A DNA stretch of 36,282 nucleotides from positions 1-36,282 of the forward strand of contig JAJFHP010000038.1 of the NCBI GenBank assembly GCA_021775555.1, written 5' to 3'. Each line of letters opens with the position of its first letter. Position 1 is the stretch's first letter. Position numbers and translations under genes: made by a program. Positions 1-7,896 of this stretch are shown piece after piece. This stretch comes from Hyphomicrobiales bacterium. GTDB lineage: Bacteria; Pseudomonadota; Alphaproteobacteria; Rhizobiales; Methyloligellaceae. The notes under the pieces were generated by a model. The model had not been told where the DNA came from. It ran no database searches and worked only from the letters and a program-made list of their open reading frames with translations.

Positions 1-795
1 CATGCCGAGCGAACCTGTCATCATCGCGGCTTCATCGGACAACATGTCTCCGAACAGATTGTCGGTCACCAGCACGTCAAACTGCTTTGGATCACGCACA
101 AGCTGCATGGCGCAATTGTCGGCAAGAATGTGATGGCAATCAAGATCAGAGCATTCTTCCTTGAAGATGCGCTGTGCAATCTCGTACCAGAGCACGCCGG
201 ATTTCATCACATTGTGTTTTTCCGACGAGTGAATTTTTTTGCCGCGCTTACGCGCCAGATCGCAGGCGACCCGGATAATTCGCTCAATCTCGGACGTGGT
301 GTAAACGGTCGTATCAACAGCCCGCTGCTGCCCGTCCGGAAGATCAGTGATTTCCTTCGGCTCGCCAAAGTAGGTGCCGCCGGTTAGCTCGCGCACGATC
401 ATGATGTCGAGGCCCTCGACAAGTTCGCGCTTGAGGGATGAGGCATCGGCGAGGGCCGGGTAGCATATGGCGGGGCGCAAATTGGCGAACAGGTCGAGAT
501 CTTTCCTCAGCCGCAGAAGGCCAGCTTCGGGACGGGTTTCAAAATCAACACCATCCCATTTCGGACCGCCCACCGCGCCGAGGATCGCTGCATCCGCTTT
601 TGCCGCTTTCTCAACGGTTGCGTCGGTTACCGGTACGCCATGTTCATCAATGGCCGAACCACCAACTAGCTCGGTCTCGACATTGAAGCTGTTCTGGGTC
701 TGGGCATTGAGCCATGAGACCACGCCCTCGACCTCGCCCATGACCTCCGGGCCGATGCCGTCTCCGGGAAGAAGCAGAAGATCGTAATTTGCCAT
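1..795 (-). CDS. leuB: 3-isopropylmalate dehydrogenase, N-terminal 265 codons (cut by window edge)
   Basis: Catalyses NAD-dependent oxidative decarboxylation of 3-isopropylmalate in leucine synthesis, in the cytoplasm. The reading frame opens with an ATG at 795 and runs off the left edge, so only about 70% of a normal protein of about 370 residues is present. Visible landmarks are the N-terminal LLLLPGDGIGPEVM, the substrate-loop segment FANLRPA, the RELTGGTYFGEP stretch typical of LeuB, and the Mg/substrate aspartates in VTDNLFGDMLSDEAA near the cut. A purine-rich AGGGG lies about 10 bases ahead of the ATG. The neighbour is a divergent CoA-transferase, so leuB must have its own promoter in 796-957. 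A 10-bp palindrome (CACATATGTG, 819-828) lies there, but its role is unknown. Confidence 0.96.
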   Translation of the reverse strand, partial: MANYDLLLLPGDGIGPEVMGEVEGVVSWLNAQTQNSFNVETELVGGSAIDEHGVPVTDATVEKAAKADAAILGAVGGPKWDGVDFETRPEAGLLRLRKDLDLFANLRPAICYPALADASSLKRELVEGLDIMIVRELTGGTYFGEPKEITDLPDGQQRAVDTTVYTTSEIERIIRVACDLARKRGKKIHSSEKHNVMKSGVLWYEIAQRIFKEECSDLDCHHILADNCAMQLVRDPKQFDVLVTDNLFGDMLSDEAAMMTGSLGM

Positions 796-957
796 AAGTG
801 TACGCCCCTAACTGAAAACACATATGTGATGAAAGTGTTCCGGCAACGCCTAGCGGCTTCGCGCCCGCTTGGCAAGATACGGTGCGTACAGCTGTGGCCA
901 TGCATCTTGCGGTGGAGCGCTGTTCTGCTAGACAAACATGTGCTGGAAAATTTCGAT

Positions 958-2172
958 ATGGAAAGCGCGATGGCGAGTAAACCACTGGATGGCATCACGG
1001 TGTTGGATTTGACCAATGTGCTGGCGGGGCCGTTCTGCTGTCACCAATTGGCGCATTTTGGCGCTGAGGTCATCAAGGTTGAAATGCCCGGGCGGGGCGA
1101 CCTTGCGCGCCAACTGGGTGCTGATGCTGAGCTGAACTCCCGGCTCATGGGGGTTTCGTTCCTGGCCCAGAACGCAGGCAAGCGCTCTGTTACGCTTAAC
1201 CTCAAAAGTGACAAGGGCCGCGCGCTGTTTGAGAAGCTCGTTTCGCGCGCCGACATACTGGTGGAGAATTTCCGCCCCAGCGTCATGGAGAGGCTGGGGC
1301 TGGGCTTCGAGACGCTCAAAGAGCTAAAAAAAGATCTCATCTACTGCGCCATTTCCGGTTTTGGTCAGGACGGGCCGATGCGAGATTTGCCCGCCTACGA
1401 CCAGATCGTGCAGGGTATGTCGGGCGTCATGAGCATCACCGGGGATGCATCAAGCGCGCCGCTGCGCGTCGGCTATCCCATGTGTGACACCATTGGCGGA
1501 CTGACAGCTGCAATGGCCATTTGCGCGGCTGTTGCCGGACGGAAGCAAAACACGCCGCAATTTATCGACGTGTCGATGCTGGAAGCGACGCTTGCTACCA
1601 TGGGATGGGTTGTCTCAAATCATCTCGTTGCCGGTATTGAGCCGAAACCGCTGGGCAATGAGAACTTTACCGCCTCGCCTTCAGGGGCCTTCGAGACCGG
1701 TGAGGGACTGCTCAATATTTCCGCCAACAAGCAGCAGCAATTCGAGAGCCTGTGCACACTGCTAGGCCGCGAAGATTTACTTGCGCATCCCGACTATGGG
1801 GAACGTGAAGGACGATTGAAAAATCGCCAGGCACTAAAGGGGGAACTGGAAAAAGAATTGCGGGCAAAGTCCGCTCATGAATGGGCCGAGGCCATGAACG
1901 CGGTTGGGATTCCTTCAGGTGCCATATTGAGCGTACCGGAAATTCTTGCACATCCCCAGATCTCTGAGCGCGGCATGTTGACGGATTTCAAGGACGCACC
2001 GGGAACGGGACGCGATATCAGGCTGGCGCGAAACGCGGTGAAGATGGACGGGGACGCGCTCAGTGTGAACACGCCTCCACCTGAACTCGGCGCGGACAAT
2101 GAAGATATTTTCGGCCAACTCGGTGTTGGTCCGGATGAACTGGCTGTACTCAAAAAGGAGGGCGTTCTGTGA
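958..2172 (+). CDS. CaiB/BaiF family III CoA-transferase
   Basis: Family III CoA-transferases move CoA from one acyl-CoA to a free carboxylic acid through an enzyme-bound anhydride on an aspartate. The protein opens with KPLDGITVLDLTNVLAGP, the usual family start, followed by GAEVIKVEMPGRGD and LVENFRPSVMERLGL. The catalytic aspartate by analogy with formyl-CoA transferase Asp169 is Asp177 in the segment GYPMCDTIGG. Length (404 residues) is normal. I chose the ATG at 958; an ATG at 970 is equally possible and would remove four residues. A longer in-frame ORF upstream of 958 has no family similarity and runs over the leuB promoter. The stop overlaps the GTG of the next gene by four bases, so the two are translationally coupled. 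The acid substrate cannot be read from sequence; the partner suggests a citrate-like acid. Confidence 0.9.
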   Translation: MESAMASKPLDGITVLDLTNVLAGPFCCHQLAHFGAEVIKVEMPGRGDLARQLGADAELNSRLMGVSFLAQNAGKRSVTLNLKSDKGRALFEKLVSRADILVENFRPSVMERLGLGFETLKELKKDLIYCAISGFGQDGPMRDLPAYDQIVQGMSGVMSITGDASSAPLRVGYPMCDTIGGLTAAMAICAAVAGRKQNTPQFIDVSMLEATLATMGWVVSNHLVAGIEPKPLGNENFTASPSGAFETGEGLLNISANKQQQFESLCTLLGREDLLAHPDYGEREGRLKNRQALKGELEKELRAKSAHEWAEAMNAVGIPSGAILSVPEILAHPQISERGMLTDFKDAPGTGRDIRLARNAVKMDGDALSVNTPPPELGADNEDIFGQLGVGPDELAVLKKEGVL

Positions 2173-2996
2173 GCTCAAAGCCCGGCGATACCATCTCGCC
2201 CACCGACTGGTGGCACACTGACATCATAGATATGAGGCCGGGGCAGATCCGGTTTCGAGGGCACCCGATCGAAGAACTGATTGGCACTGTGAGCTTCGCG
2301 CAAATGATCTGGCTCATGCTGCGCGATAATTTGCCGAGCGAGGCGCAGGCAAAATTGCTGGAAGCAGCGCTCGTTGCTGCTGTCGATCACGGACCCCAGG
2401 CACCTTCCATTGCGGTCGCGCGCATGGGCGTTACCTGCGGGCAAAGCCTCAATGGTGCGATGGCCAGTGCTGTGAACACCCTGGATAACGTCCATGGTGG
2501 CGCCGGCGAACAGGCGGTTGAGCTATATCTGCGCATCGAAGCGCGGCAACAAGCGGGAGAAGTCCTTGATGCCGCCGTGGCAGGCGAACTGGATGAGTTT
2601 ACACCAGAGAATCGGGGCAAATTCGTGCCCGGCTTCGGCCACCGTTTCCACAAGCCCACTGACCCGCGCACACCCGGATTGCTCGCGCTGGTGAACAGGG
2701 CTGCCCGGGAAGGTGCCGTGTCCGGTGCTTATTCGGCGATCGCGCGCGCCATTGAGGCGGAACTGGCGCGGCGCAAGGGCACCGCGCTGGCCATGAATAT
2801 CGATGGCGTCACCGCCGTCATCTTCGCCGAGTTGGGATTTGAGCCTCCCCTGGCCCGTGGCATTTTCTGCCTGTCGCGTTCAGTGGGGATACTGGCCCAT
2901 GCTTGGGAGCAGATGAACCAGGGTGGGCGCAACAAGGGCCCGACGCCGCCCGGCTATCGCTGGCGCTATGATGGGCCGAACCCGATCAAGGACTAG
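2169..2996 (+). CDS. Citryl-CoA lyase-like protein (short citrate synthase family)
   Basis: A 275-residue member of the citrate synthase fold, much shorter than citrate synthase itself (about 430). All three catalytic residues of the family appear in order: His109 in DNVHGGAGE, His158 in PGFGHRFHK followed by DPR, and Asp212 in NIDGVTAVI. It lacks the long N-terminal part of true citrate synthases, as expected of CoA-ester lyases that cleave an already activated acyl-CoA. The GTG start overlaps the stop of the CoA-transferase (GTGA), so the pair is one operon. Inference: the transferase forms a citryl- (or citramalyl- or related) CoA, and this enzyme splits it to acetyl-CoA plus an oxoacid. 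The alternative is a condensing enzyme of unknown specificity. Family assignment is firm; the exact reaction is not. Confidence 0.8.
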   Translation: MSSKPGDTISPTDWWHTDIIDMRPGQIRFRGHPIEELIGTVSFAQMIWLMLRDNLPSEAQAKLLEAALVAAVDHGPQAPSIAVARMGVTCGQSLNGAMASAVNTLDNVHGGAGEQAVELYLRIEARQQAGEVLDAAVAGELDEFTPENRGKFVPGFGHRFHKPTDPRTPGLLALVNRAAREGAVSGAYSAIARAIEAELARRKGTALAMNIDGVTAVIFAELGFEPPLARGIFCLSRSVGILAHAWEQMNQGGRNKGPTPPGYRWRYDGPNPIKD

Positions 2997-3028
2997 GAAA
3001 TGCGGTTAGAGCCCTTGGGGTCCGTACC

Positions 3029-3310
3029 CTAGTGCCCGCCGCCATCTGAACCACCACCTGTTCCACGCCCGAAAATATAGCCCGCTACACCACCGAGCAG
3101 TGTGGCCAGGATTTCGGTTGAGAGTGCCTGAGTGACAGCAAGGGCGAGGATGGTCGGGATCAGAAGTACCAGGCCAAAGGCCTGTATCGTCCAGGGCCCC
3201 CAGCCTTTCGAACGGATATAAACCACATACCCTCCACCCGCGAACATGGCGAATGCTAGTCCCATGGCAAGGAGTTTGACGGTGCTTGCCGGATCGCTTC
3301 TGAGTGCCAT
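3029..3310 (-). CDS. Small membrane protein downstream of leuD
   Basis: I do not recognise this 93-residue protein. It shows three hydrophobic stretches, at about residues 9-31, 37-59 and 66-82, separated by short loops. It ends in a Gly/Ser-rich tail (GRGTGGGSDGGGH). The start is well supported: AAGGAG lies nine bases ahead of the ATG and overlaps the stop codon of leuD, so it is the last gene of the leuD transcript and translationally linked to it. It converges on the citryl-CoA-lyase gene, with 32 bases between the stops. Nothing in the sequence points to a specific role in leucine synthesis. Confidence 0.7.
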   Translation of the reverse strand: MALRSDPASTVKLLAMGLAFAMFAGGGYVVYIRSKGWGPWTIQAFGLVLLIPTILALAVTQALSTEILATLLGGVAGYIFGRGTGGGSDGGGH

Positions 3311-3323
3311 GAAGATTTACTCC

Positions 3324-3929
3324 TTAAAGCCAGGGATGGGCGGCGGAGGCTTTTTCCTCGTAAGAAGTGATTTTTTCCTCCTTCTTCAAGGTGAGGCCGA
3401 CATCATCAAGACCATTCAGCAGGCAGTGCTTGAGATTAGGATCAACGTCGAACTTGATCACGCCGCCATCAGGACCTGTGATTTCCTGCGCTTCCAGATC
3501 GATGGTAATCGTGGCGTTGGAACCACGCTCTGCATCTTCCAGCAGCTTCTCCACGTCTTCCTGCGGCAGCTTGATCGGCAGGATGCCGTTCTTGAAGCAG
3601 TTGTTAAAGAAAATATCTGCAAACGAGGTCGACACGACGCAGCGAATACCGAAATCGAGCAGTGCCCATGGCGCGTGTTCGCGTGAAGAGCCGCAGCCGA
3701 AATTATCTCCCGCAACCAGGATCTTGGACTCGCGGTAAGCTGGCTTGTTGAGAATGAAGTCTTCATTTTCCGAGCCGTCACCCTTGTAGCGCATTTCCGA
3801 AAACAGCGCCTTGCCAAGCCCCGAGCGCTGAATCGTCTTGAGATACTGCTTGGGGATGATCTTGTCGGTATCTATATTGATCATGTTTAGCGGCGCGGCG
3901 ACACCGGTGAGGGTTGTGAATTTGTCCAT
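3324..3929 (-). CDS. leuD: 3-isopropylmalate dehydratase small subunit
   Basis: Small (swivel-domain) subunit that with LeuC isomerises 2-isopropylmalate to 3-isopropylmalate in leucine synthesis. At 201 residues it has the normal length. Landmarks are the N-terminal [30 protein letters not shown], the [17 protein letters not shown] swivel loop that contacts substrate, and [17 protein letters not shown]. The ATG at 3929 is preceded by GGAAG at a suitable distance. It lies 78 bases downstream of the ornithine cyclodeaminase-family gene on the same strand and overlaps the ribosome binding site of the small membrane protein after it. It is separated from leuC by about 5 kb and from leuB by the CoA-transferase pair. 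Confidence 0.97.
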   Translation of the reverse strand: MDKFTTLTGVAAPLNMINIDTDKIIPKQYLKTIQRSGLGKALFSEMRYKGDGSENEDFILNKPAYRESKILVAGDNFGCGSSREHAPWALLDFGIRCVVSTSFADIFFNNCFKNGILPIKLPQEDVEKLLEDAERGSNATITIDLEAQEITGPDGGVIKFDVDPNLKHCLLNGLDDVGLTLKKEEKITSYEEKASAAHPWL

Positions 3930-4007
3930 GGACTTTGCTTCCAGCAGTTGGCGAACACTTGGTTCATTTCATAGCGGCAATTTCAATCCGCGTCACCTCT
4001 TCAAGAG

Positions 4008-5018
4008 TCACTCTTTTTCCAGTGCAGCCTCGTAGGCCGCCGCGGCAGCTGCCACATCCTGTAGCCCGGTGCCGGTCGAATCGAAGATCACGATTTTCTC
4101 CTCGCTTGTGCGTCCTGCCTTCGCGCCTGCAGCAAGTTCAGCCAGCGTTGCGTGAATGCTGTCCAGTGTGGCGGTATTGGCCCGGAGGGCATGCGCGAGG
4201 TCGCCATCCTTGCCACACTGATCCGCATCATCGACGAGAATGCAGGCATTGGCGAACAGGTCAGGGTCAAGCTCCTGCTTGTCAGGGTTGTCCGCGCCAA
4301 CTGCTGCGATGAAGCTTCCCGGGGACACCATGTCCGGCGTGATGATCGGGTCCGTTGCCGTGGTGCAGGTGACGATAATATCGCTGGATCGGAGCGCATT
4401 GGCGATGCTGGTTGCAGATGCGGCTTCAAGGTGAAGTTTTTCATTGGCCCAGGTGCTGAACTCAACCGTGTTGGCGTCATTGCTGTCGTAGGCGGCGATG
4501 TGCGTAATCGGCAGGAGGTCCACGAGCGCTTGCGCCTGGTGTCGCGCCTGATCGCCGCAGCCGATGACTGCCAGGGTGTTGGCATCGGGGCGGGCACCAT
4601 GTTTGGCAGCCAGCGCTGTTGCGGCGGCAGTCCGCAGGCCTGTCAACTCTCCAGATTGCAGGAGAGCGAGAGGACGACCGTTGCTTCCGTCACACAACAT
4701 GATCAAGCCCTGGATGGTCGGCAGACCATTGCGTTGCCGGTTGTCCGGGAAATTGGCATTGATCTTGGCGGCAAAATATTTGTGCGTGCCCGGGTACAGA
4801 CCGGCTTTCACATGGAATTTCCCGTCACCCGTCTCGAAGCCGAGAGAGCGGGCGTTGTCAGCCGGAGAATTGTGGAGGCGCGCATATGCGTCCTCAAGGG
4901 CTGCGAGGCACAGGGACGGGGTTAGCAGGGCGCTCAATTTATCCGCGCCAAGCAGCATGAGTTTGTCCGGGTCGTCGCTCCGGGACTGAGATTTTTCAAG
5001 ATTTTCGGAAGGGCCCAT
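4008..5018 (-). CDS. Ornithine cyclodeaminase / mu-crystallin family protein
   Basis: A 336-residue NAD(P)-dependent member of the ornithine cyclodeaminase/mu-crystallin family. Members include ornithine cyclodeaminase, alanine dehydrogenase and imine (pyrroline or ketimine) reductases. The segment around FHVKAGLYPG, with AAKINANFPDN, gives the substrate lysine region. LLQSGELTGLRTAAATALAAK is the strongly conserved family signature. LAVIGCGDQARHQAQAL is the Rossmann dinucleotide loop. VTCTTATDPII and the AVGADNPDKQELD stretch are also typical. I chose the ATG at 5018 because GGAG sits six bases upstream; an ATG at 5024 and a TTG at 5028-5030 are in the same frame but lack a site. It precedes leuD by 78 bases on the same strand and may be co-transcribed. 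Which amino acid it acts on cannot be decided. Confidence 0.85.
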   Translation of the reverse strand: MGPSENLEKSQSRSDDPDKLMLLGADKLSALLTPSLCLAALEDAYARLHNSPADNARSLGFETGDGKFHVKAGLYPGTHKYFAAKINANFPDNRQRNGLPTIQGLIMLCDGSNGRPLALLQSGELTGLRTAAATALAAKHGARPDANTLAVIGCGDQARHQAQALVDLLPITHIAAYDSNDANTVEFSTWANEKLHLEAASATSIANALRSSDIIVTCTTATDPIITPDMVSPGSFIAAVGADNPDKQELDPDLFANACILVDDADQCGKDGDLAHALRANTATLDSIHATLAELAAGAKAGRTSEEKIVIFDSTGTGLQDVAAAAAAYEAALEKE

Positions 5019-5066
5019 TTTCATCTCCAATAAGCATCGGAGCAGAACTTGGGCGGAGTTGCCTTT

Positions 5067-5088
5067 ACGGGCGCCTGCGAAGGCCCGT
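5067..5088. other. Hairpin in the leader of the cyclodeaminase-leuD transcript
   Basis: ACGGGC at 5067-5072 pairs exactly with GCCCGT at 5083-5088 across a ten-base loop. It lies at the very start of the transcript expected from the promoter at 5097-5125, some 50 bases ahead of the cyclodeaminase start codon. It could be an RNA-stabilising stem or an operator; no T-run follows on either strand, so a terminator is unlikely. Confidence 0.35.
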
Positions 5089-5096
5089 CAGCCAGG

Positions 5097-5125
5097 ATTT
5101 AGGTTCAGAGTATAGGTGATGTCAA
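5097..5125 (-). promoter_or_regulatory. Putative promoter for the cyclodeaminase-leuD operon
   Basis: On the minus strand a perfect TTGACA (5125-5120) is followed after 17 bases by CTAAAT (5102-5097). The start point would fall near 5090, about 70 bases ahead of the cyclodeaminase ATG. The -10 match is only partial, so this is a moderate call. The rest of the 235-base gap between 5018 and 5254 shows no gene I can support. Confidence 0.4.
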
Positions 5126-5253
5126 GAACGGTGGGGGCGTGGCCCTGTATCTAACGCGGCCTATTGCCGGCTCGCACGCATCGGCTTGGCCTTGAGAAGA
5201 GGCATCTGAAACCGCTCGTCTCCCGCTACATCTGTATCCGCTTAGGTGTTGGT

Positions 5254-6345
5254 CTAATGAATGTAGGTTTTTATGTTATATGGGGACAATTCCTGAACAT
5301 ACGTATCGAGCTCAACTAGGCCAACACAGGGCAGCGCACCTGTCAGATCAATTTCATCATTGACGAGCTGTCTAGCGAGAATAATGGCCGGAATTGTCGG
5401 TATGTGAGGCCCGGAACCATCCTTTGCAACGATAAACCAGCTGCGTGTACACGGCATGCCAGCCTGATCTTCTCCCGAGATAATCATGTGCATGCCACCG
5501 TCAGCCGATCCCAAACTATTGAACCAGTTGCTTGCCATGAGAAGTGGGCCGGCAAACCGCTGGAGATTCAGCGGTAGCCCAGCCCGCACGAGCCATGACA
5601 ACCCCCAAAGCCCCAAATGCATGAAACTCAATTCCAGACCGGCAGAAAATTGGATCGTGCCGATACCATAGTGCTCAGGCAGGAGATCGAGATCGGGAAT
5701 ATCACAATTGGCCATCCATCTTCTGCCAAGCTCTGGATAGCGCTGGCGGTAGAGGTCCTGCCATCCATAAACTGATCTTTTGCGGCTGGAGAAAGGCCTG
5801 AGCGACTTGCCCACATAGCTCAGGATGGCTTGTGTCGTCGCCAGCCCCCGCTCGGCTTTCTGACCCGGGGCAATGCCATACTTCAGTGAATTGATTTTCG
5901 AAAATTCATCTTTGAAATGCTCAAGCACGGCAGAGGAAAGCCCCGGAACGGTGCTGGCGCCAGAGATAACAGCAACCCCGTTGCCAATCGCCTTCTCGTT
6001 GAGAGTGGTTATCCCCGCTACGAAATCCCGGCCATCGGCAAGATCAATATAGTTGATCTTGTGTCTGATGCATGATTCGGCGACCGTATAATCGCTGCCC
6101 TGAAACGGACCGCAGGTATTGATGACGACGTTTGGCCTGAGCGTGGCCAGATGTTCATCCAGGTGTCGTGAAACATCAAAACATGCTGCTTTGGCCAGGT
6201 CGCCGGGTAAGCGTTGTGCCAGTGCCTCGGCTTTGCTCTGGCTGCGTCCGGCGATGATGACGGGTAACCCGTCTCTGGCCAGGGCCGCTGCAATGCGCTT
6301 GCCGAAATTCCCATAGCCACCGAGGATCAGGATGCGGCCGGGCAT
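5254..6345 (-). CDS. Saccharopine dehydrogenase-family NAD(P)-binding protein
   Basis: A 363-residue protein of the saccharopine dehydrogenase NADP-binding family. The N-terminus RILILGGYGNFGKRIAAALA has the GxxGxxG dinucleotide loop. VVINTCGPFQGSDYTVAESC, YIDLADGRDFVAGI and ISGASTVPGLSSAVLEHF are family hallmarks seen in uncharacterised membrane-associated bacterial members. A hydrophobic stretch near LSFMHLGLWGLSWLVRAGLPL may associate with the membrane. It starts 19 bases inside the end of the preceding DCC/DUF4166 gene, so the two form one operon. True saccharopine dehydrogenase activity (lysine metabolism) is unlikely, as this bacterial branch has unknown substrates. The link with DUF4166 and DUF2269 genes suggests a shared function. 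Confidence 0.82.
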   Translation of the reverse strand: MPGRILILGGYGNFGKRIAAALARDGLPVIIAGRSQSKAEALAQRLPGDLAKAACFDVSRHLDEHLATLRPNVVINTCGPFQGSDYTVAESCIRHKINYIDLADGRDFVAGITTLNEKAIGNGVAVISGASTVPGLSSAVLEHFKDEFSKINSLKYGIAPGQKAERGLATTQAILSYVGKSLRPFSSRKRSVYGWQDLYRQRYPELGRRWMANCDIPDLDLLPEHYGIGTIQFSAGLELSFMHLGLWGLSWLVRAGLPLNLQRFAGPLLMASNWFNSLGSADGGMHMIISGEDQAGMPCTRSWFIVAKDGSGPHIPTIPAIILARQLVNDEIDLTGALPCVGLVELDTYVQELSPYNIKTYIH

Positions 6346-7355
6346 GAGACTTCCGTAATTTTAAATGGCCCCGAATAGGCAATTGATTTTCCAAACCATG
6401 GATGGCTGGTGTGGGTCCACATCTCGAACTCATTTTCCGAGATTGGCAATTCCTCTGCTTCACCCCTACCAATGACAAGCGCCAGCGGGATTGGGATTGA
6501 GACACCGAGAATGCGCCAGACATATCCGCGGTGGGAAAGAATTATTTTCCCGCCATCCCAGCTATAGGCCATTTTCCAGCCGAAGCCGAAGCGCATGAAT
6601 TCAACCATCTGGTCGCCTCCGATATGCACCATACTGGAGCGAAAATGCTCATCCCCACCCTGATAGTGGAAGACGCGGTCAAAGTGAAATGCGCATGTAT
6701 CGCGCCCGCTCTTGAATGTGACGGTGACCGGTACGCCCGTGCCTGATCTGGAAACCAGCATTCCTGAGAGGCGGGACAGCAAACCCATGATTGGTGGCAC
6801 TTCGATATCAAGAGTTCCCTTGGCGATGACGACATCGTCACTAAAGGGCCGGATCGCGTAGTGATCCTGCATGACTTTCGGTAGGGCGCTCCAATCATCT
6901 CCAAACACGATTTTGAAAATCGGGTCGTTGGTCGTGTTAGGGGCTTGTAAATTTCGTATTTTCTCAACCCCCTTGAGGCGCAATAACAGATTGCGCACAC
7001 CGCGCATGGCCGGGTAACAGAGCTTGGCCATAGTCCGGGAGCGGAACAACAGCGCATTGGCCCGGTTGAACCAGCCGGAGCGGCTCCCAAGCATGGCCAT
7101 CATATGCAGGGCCTCCTCACCATGATAGCAAATACCCTGATATTTCAGCACCATGCCATCATCGAGATCCAGCGCGAGCCCGGTTATCTCCTGGATAAGT
7201 GGATGCGCGGAATCATCGCGGGCATCCACCAGCCGCAGTGAGCCAGCCGAATTGCGGATTTGCAGAGCGCAAGCCGCTTGATTACAGATCGGGCAATGCC
7301 CGTCATAGGCAAACCAGACATTGCCATCTATGGTTTTTTGGTCAGTCTTGGCCAT
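6327..7355 (-). CDS. DCC thiol-disulfide domain fused to a DUF4166 domain
   Basis: The 342-residue product joins two domains. Residues about 12-125 are a DCC-family (DUF393) thioredoxin-like domain, with YDGHCPIC placing Asp18, Cys21 and Cys24 in the characteristic DxxCxxC pattern. Residues about 145-340 look like DUF4166: FGDDWSALPKVMQDHYAI, then IEVPPIMGLLSRLSGMLVS, then the FHFDRVFHYQGG and MVEFMRFGFGWKMAYSWDGG segments. DCC proteins are presumed thiol oxidoreductases; DUF4166 has no assigned function. The gene overlaps the start of the saccharopine-dehydrogenase-like gene by 19 bases and is divergent, with only 17 bases between start codons, from the DUF2269 gene. The stand-alone domains are common, so the fusion suggests that the redox-active cysteine pair serves the DUF4166 partner. 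Confidence 0.82.
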   Translation of the reverse strand: MAKTDQKTIDGNVWFAYDGHCPICNQAACALQIRNSAGSLRLVDARDDSAHPLIQEITGLALDLDDGMVLKYQGICYHGEEALHMMAMLGSRSGWFNRANALLFRSRTMAKLCYPAMRGVRNLLLRLKGVEKIRNLQAPNTTNDPIFKIVFGDDWSALPKVMQDHYAIRPFSDDVVIAKGTLDIEVPPIMGLLSRLSGMLVSRSGTGVPVTVTFKSGRDTCAFHFDRVFHYQGGDEHFRSSMVHIGGDQMVEFMRFGFGWKMAYSWDGGKIILSHRGYVWRILGVSIPIPLALVIGRGEAEELPISENEFEMWTHTSHPWFGKSIAYSGPFKITEVSCPAAS

Positions 7356-7372
7356 CTCAGGGGAATCGTGCT

Positions 7373-7852
7373 GTGAGCTATCTGCTGCTCAAATGGATCC
7401 ACATCATAAGCGCTACCATACTCTTTGGCGCAGGCATTGGCAGCGCCTTTCATATGTTCATGGCCAATCGCCGAGGCAAGATAGAAGAGATATATTTCGC
7501 TGCACGTACGGTTGTTCTGGCAGACTATGTGTTCACGGCACCCGCAGTGATTGTTCAACTCATCACTGGCATGATGCTGATCCAAATGCAGGACTACAGC
7601 TTCACGGATTTTTGGATCGCGTGGGGTCTGACGCTTTATTTCTTTGCAGGCGCCTGCTGGCTACCTGTGGTCTGGATGCAAATAAAGATGCGTGACATGG
7701 CCAAAAGCGCGCTGGAGACGGGGGAACCACTTCCTGACCGGTTTTGGAAATTGGACCGATGGTGGATACTTCTTGGCACTCTGGCTTTTCCGGCAATCAT
7801 CGTGGTTTTTTACCTGATGGTTTATAAACCGGAGAGTGGGTTGTTCTCTTAG
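7373..7852 (+). CDS. DUF2269 integral membrane protein
   Basis: A 159-residue protein with four predicted membrane helices, at about residues 2-24, 44-68, 79-101 and 131-153. It matches the DUF2269 pattern: LLLKWIHIISATILFGAGIGSAFHMFMA, ending with RWWILLGTLAFPAIIVVFYLMV. I chose the GTG at 7373, which has GGGGA about eight bases upstream; the in-frame extension before it runs back into the divergent DCC gene and has no family similarity. The histidine in WIHIISA and the helix layout recall small haem-containing membrane proteins, but haem binding is not shown. It faces the DCC/DUF4166 gene, so a shared divergent promoter must lie inside the two genes' first codons or overlap them. Confidence 0.8.
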   Translation: MSYLLLKWIHIISATILFGAGIGSAFHMFMANRRGKIEEIYFAARTVVLADYVFTAPAVIVQLITGMMLIQMQDYSFTDFWIAWGLTLYFFAGACWLPVVWMQIKMRDMAKSALETGEPLPDRFWKLDRWWILLGTLAFPAIIVVFYLMVYKPESGLFS

Positions 7853-7896
7853 AAAAAAACCGACTTATTTATTCCGACGACCAATAATTTGATCCT

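Noticed and set aside
3018-3029. Terminator between the lyase gene and the small membrane protein gene
   Set aside because: GGGT-N4-ACCC is only four pairs and has no T-run.
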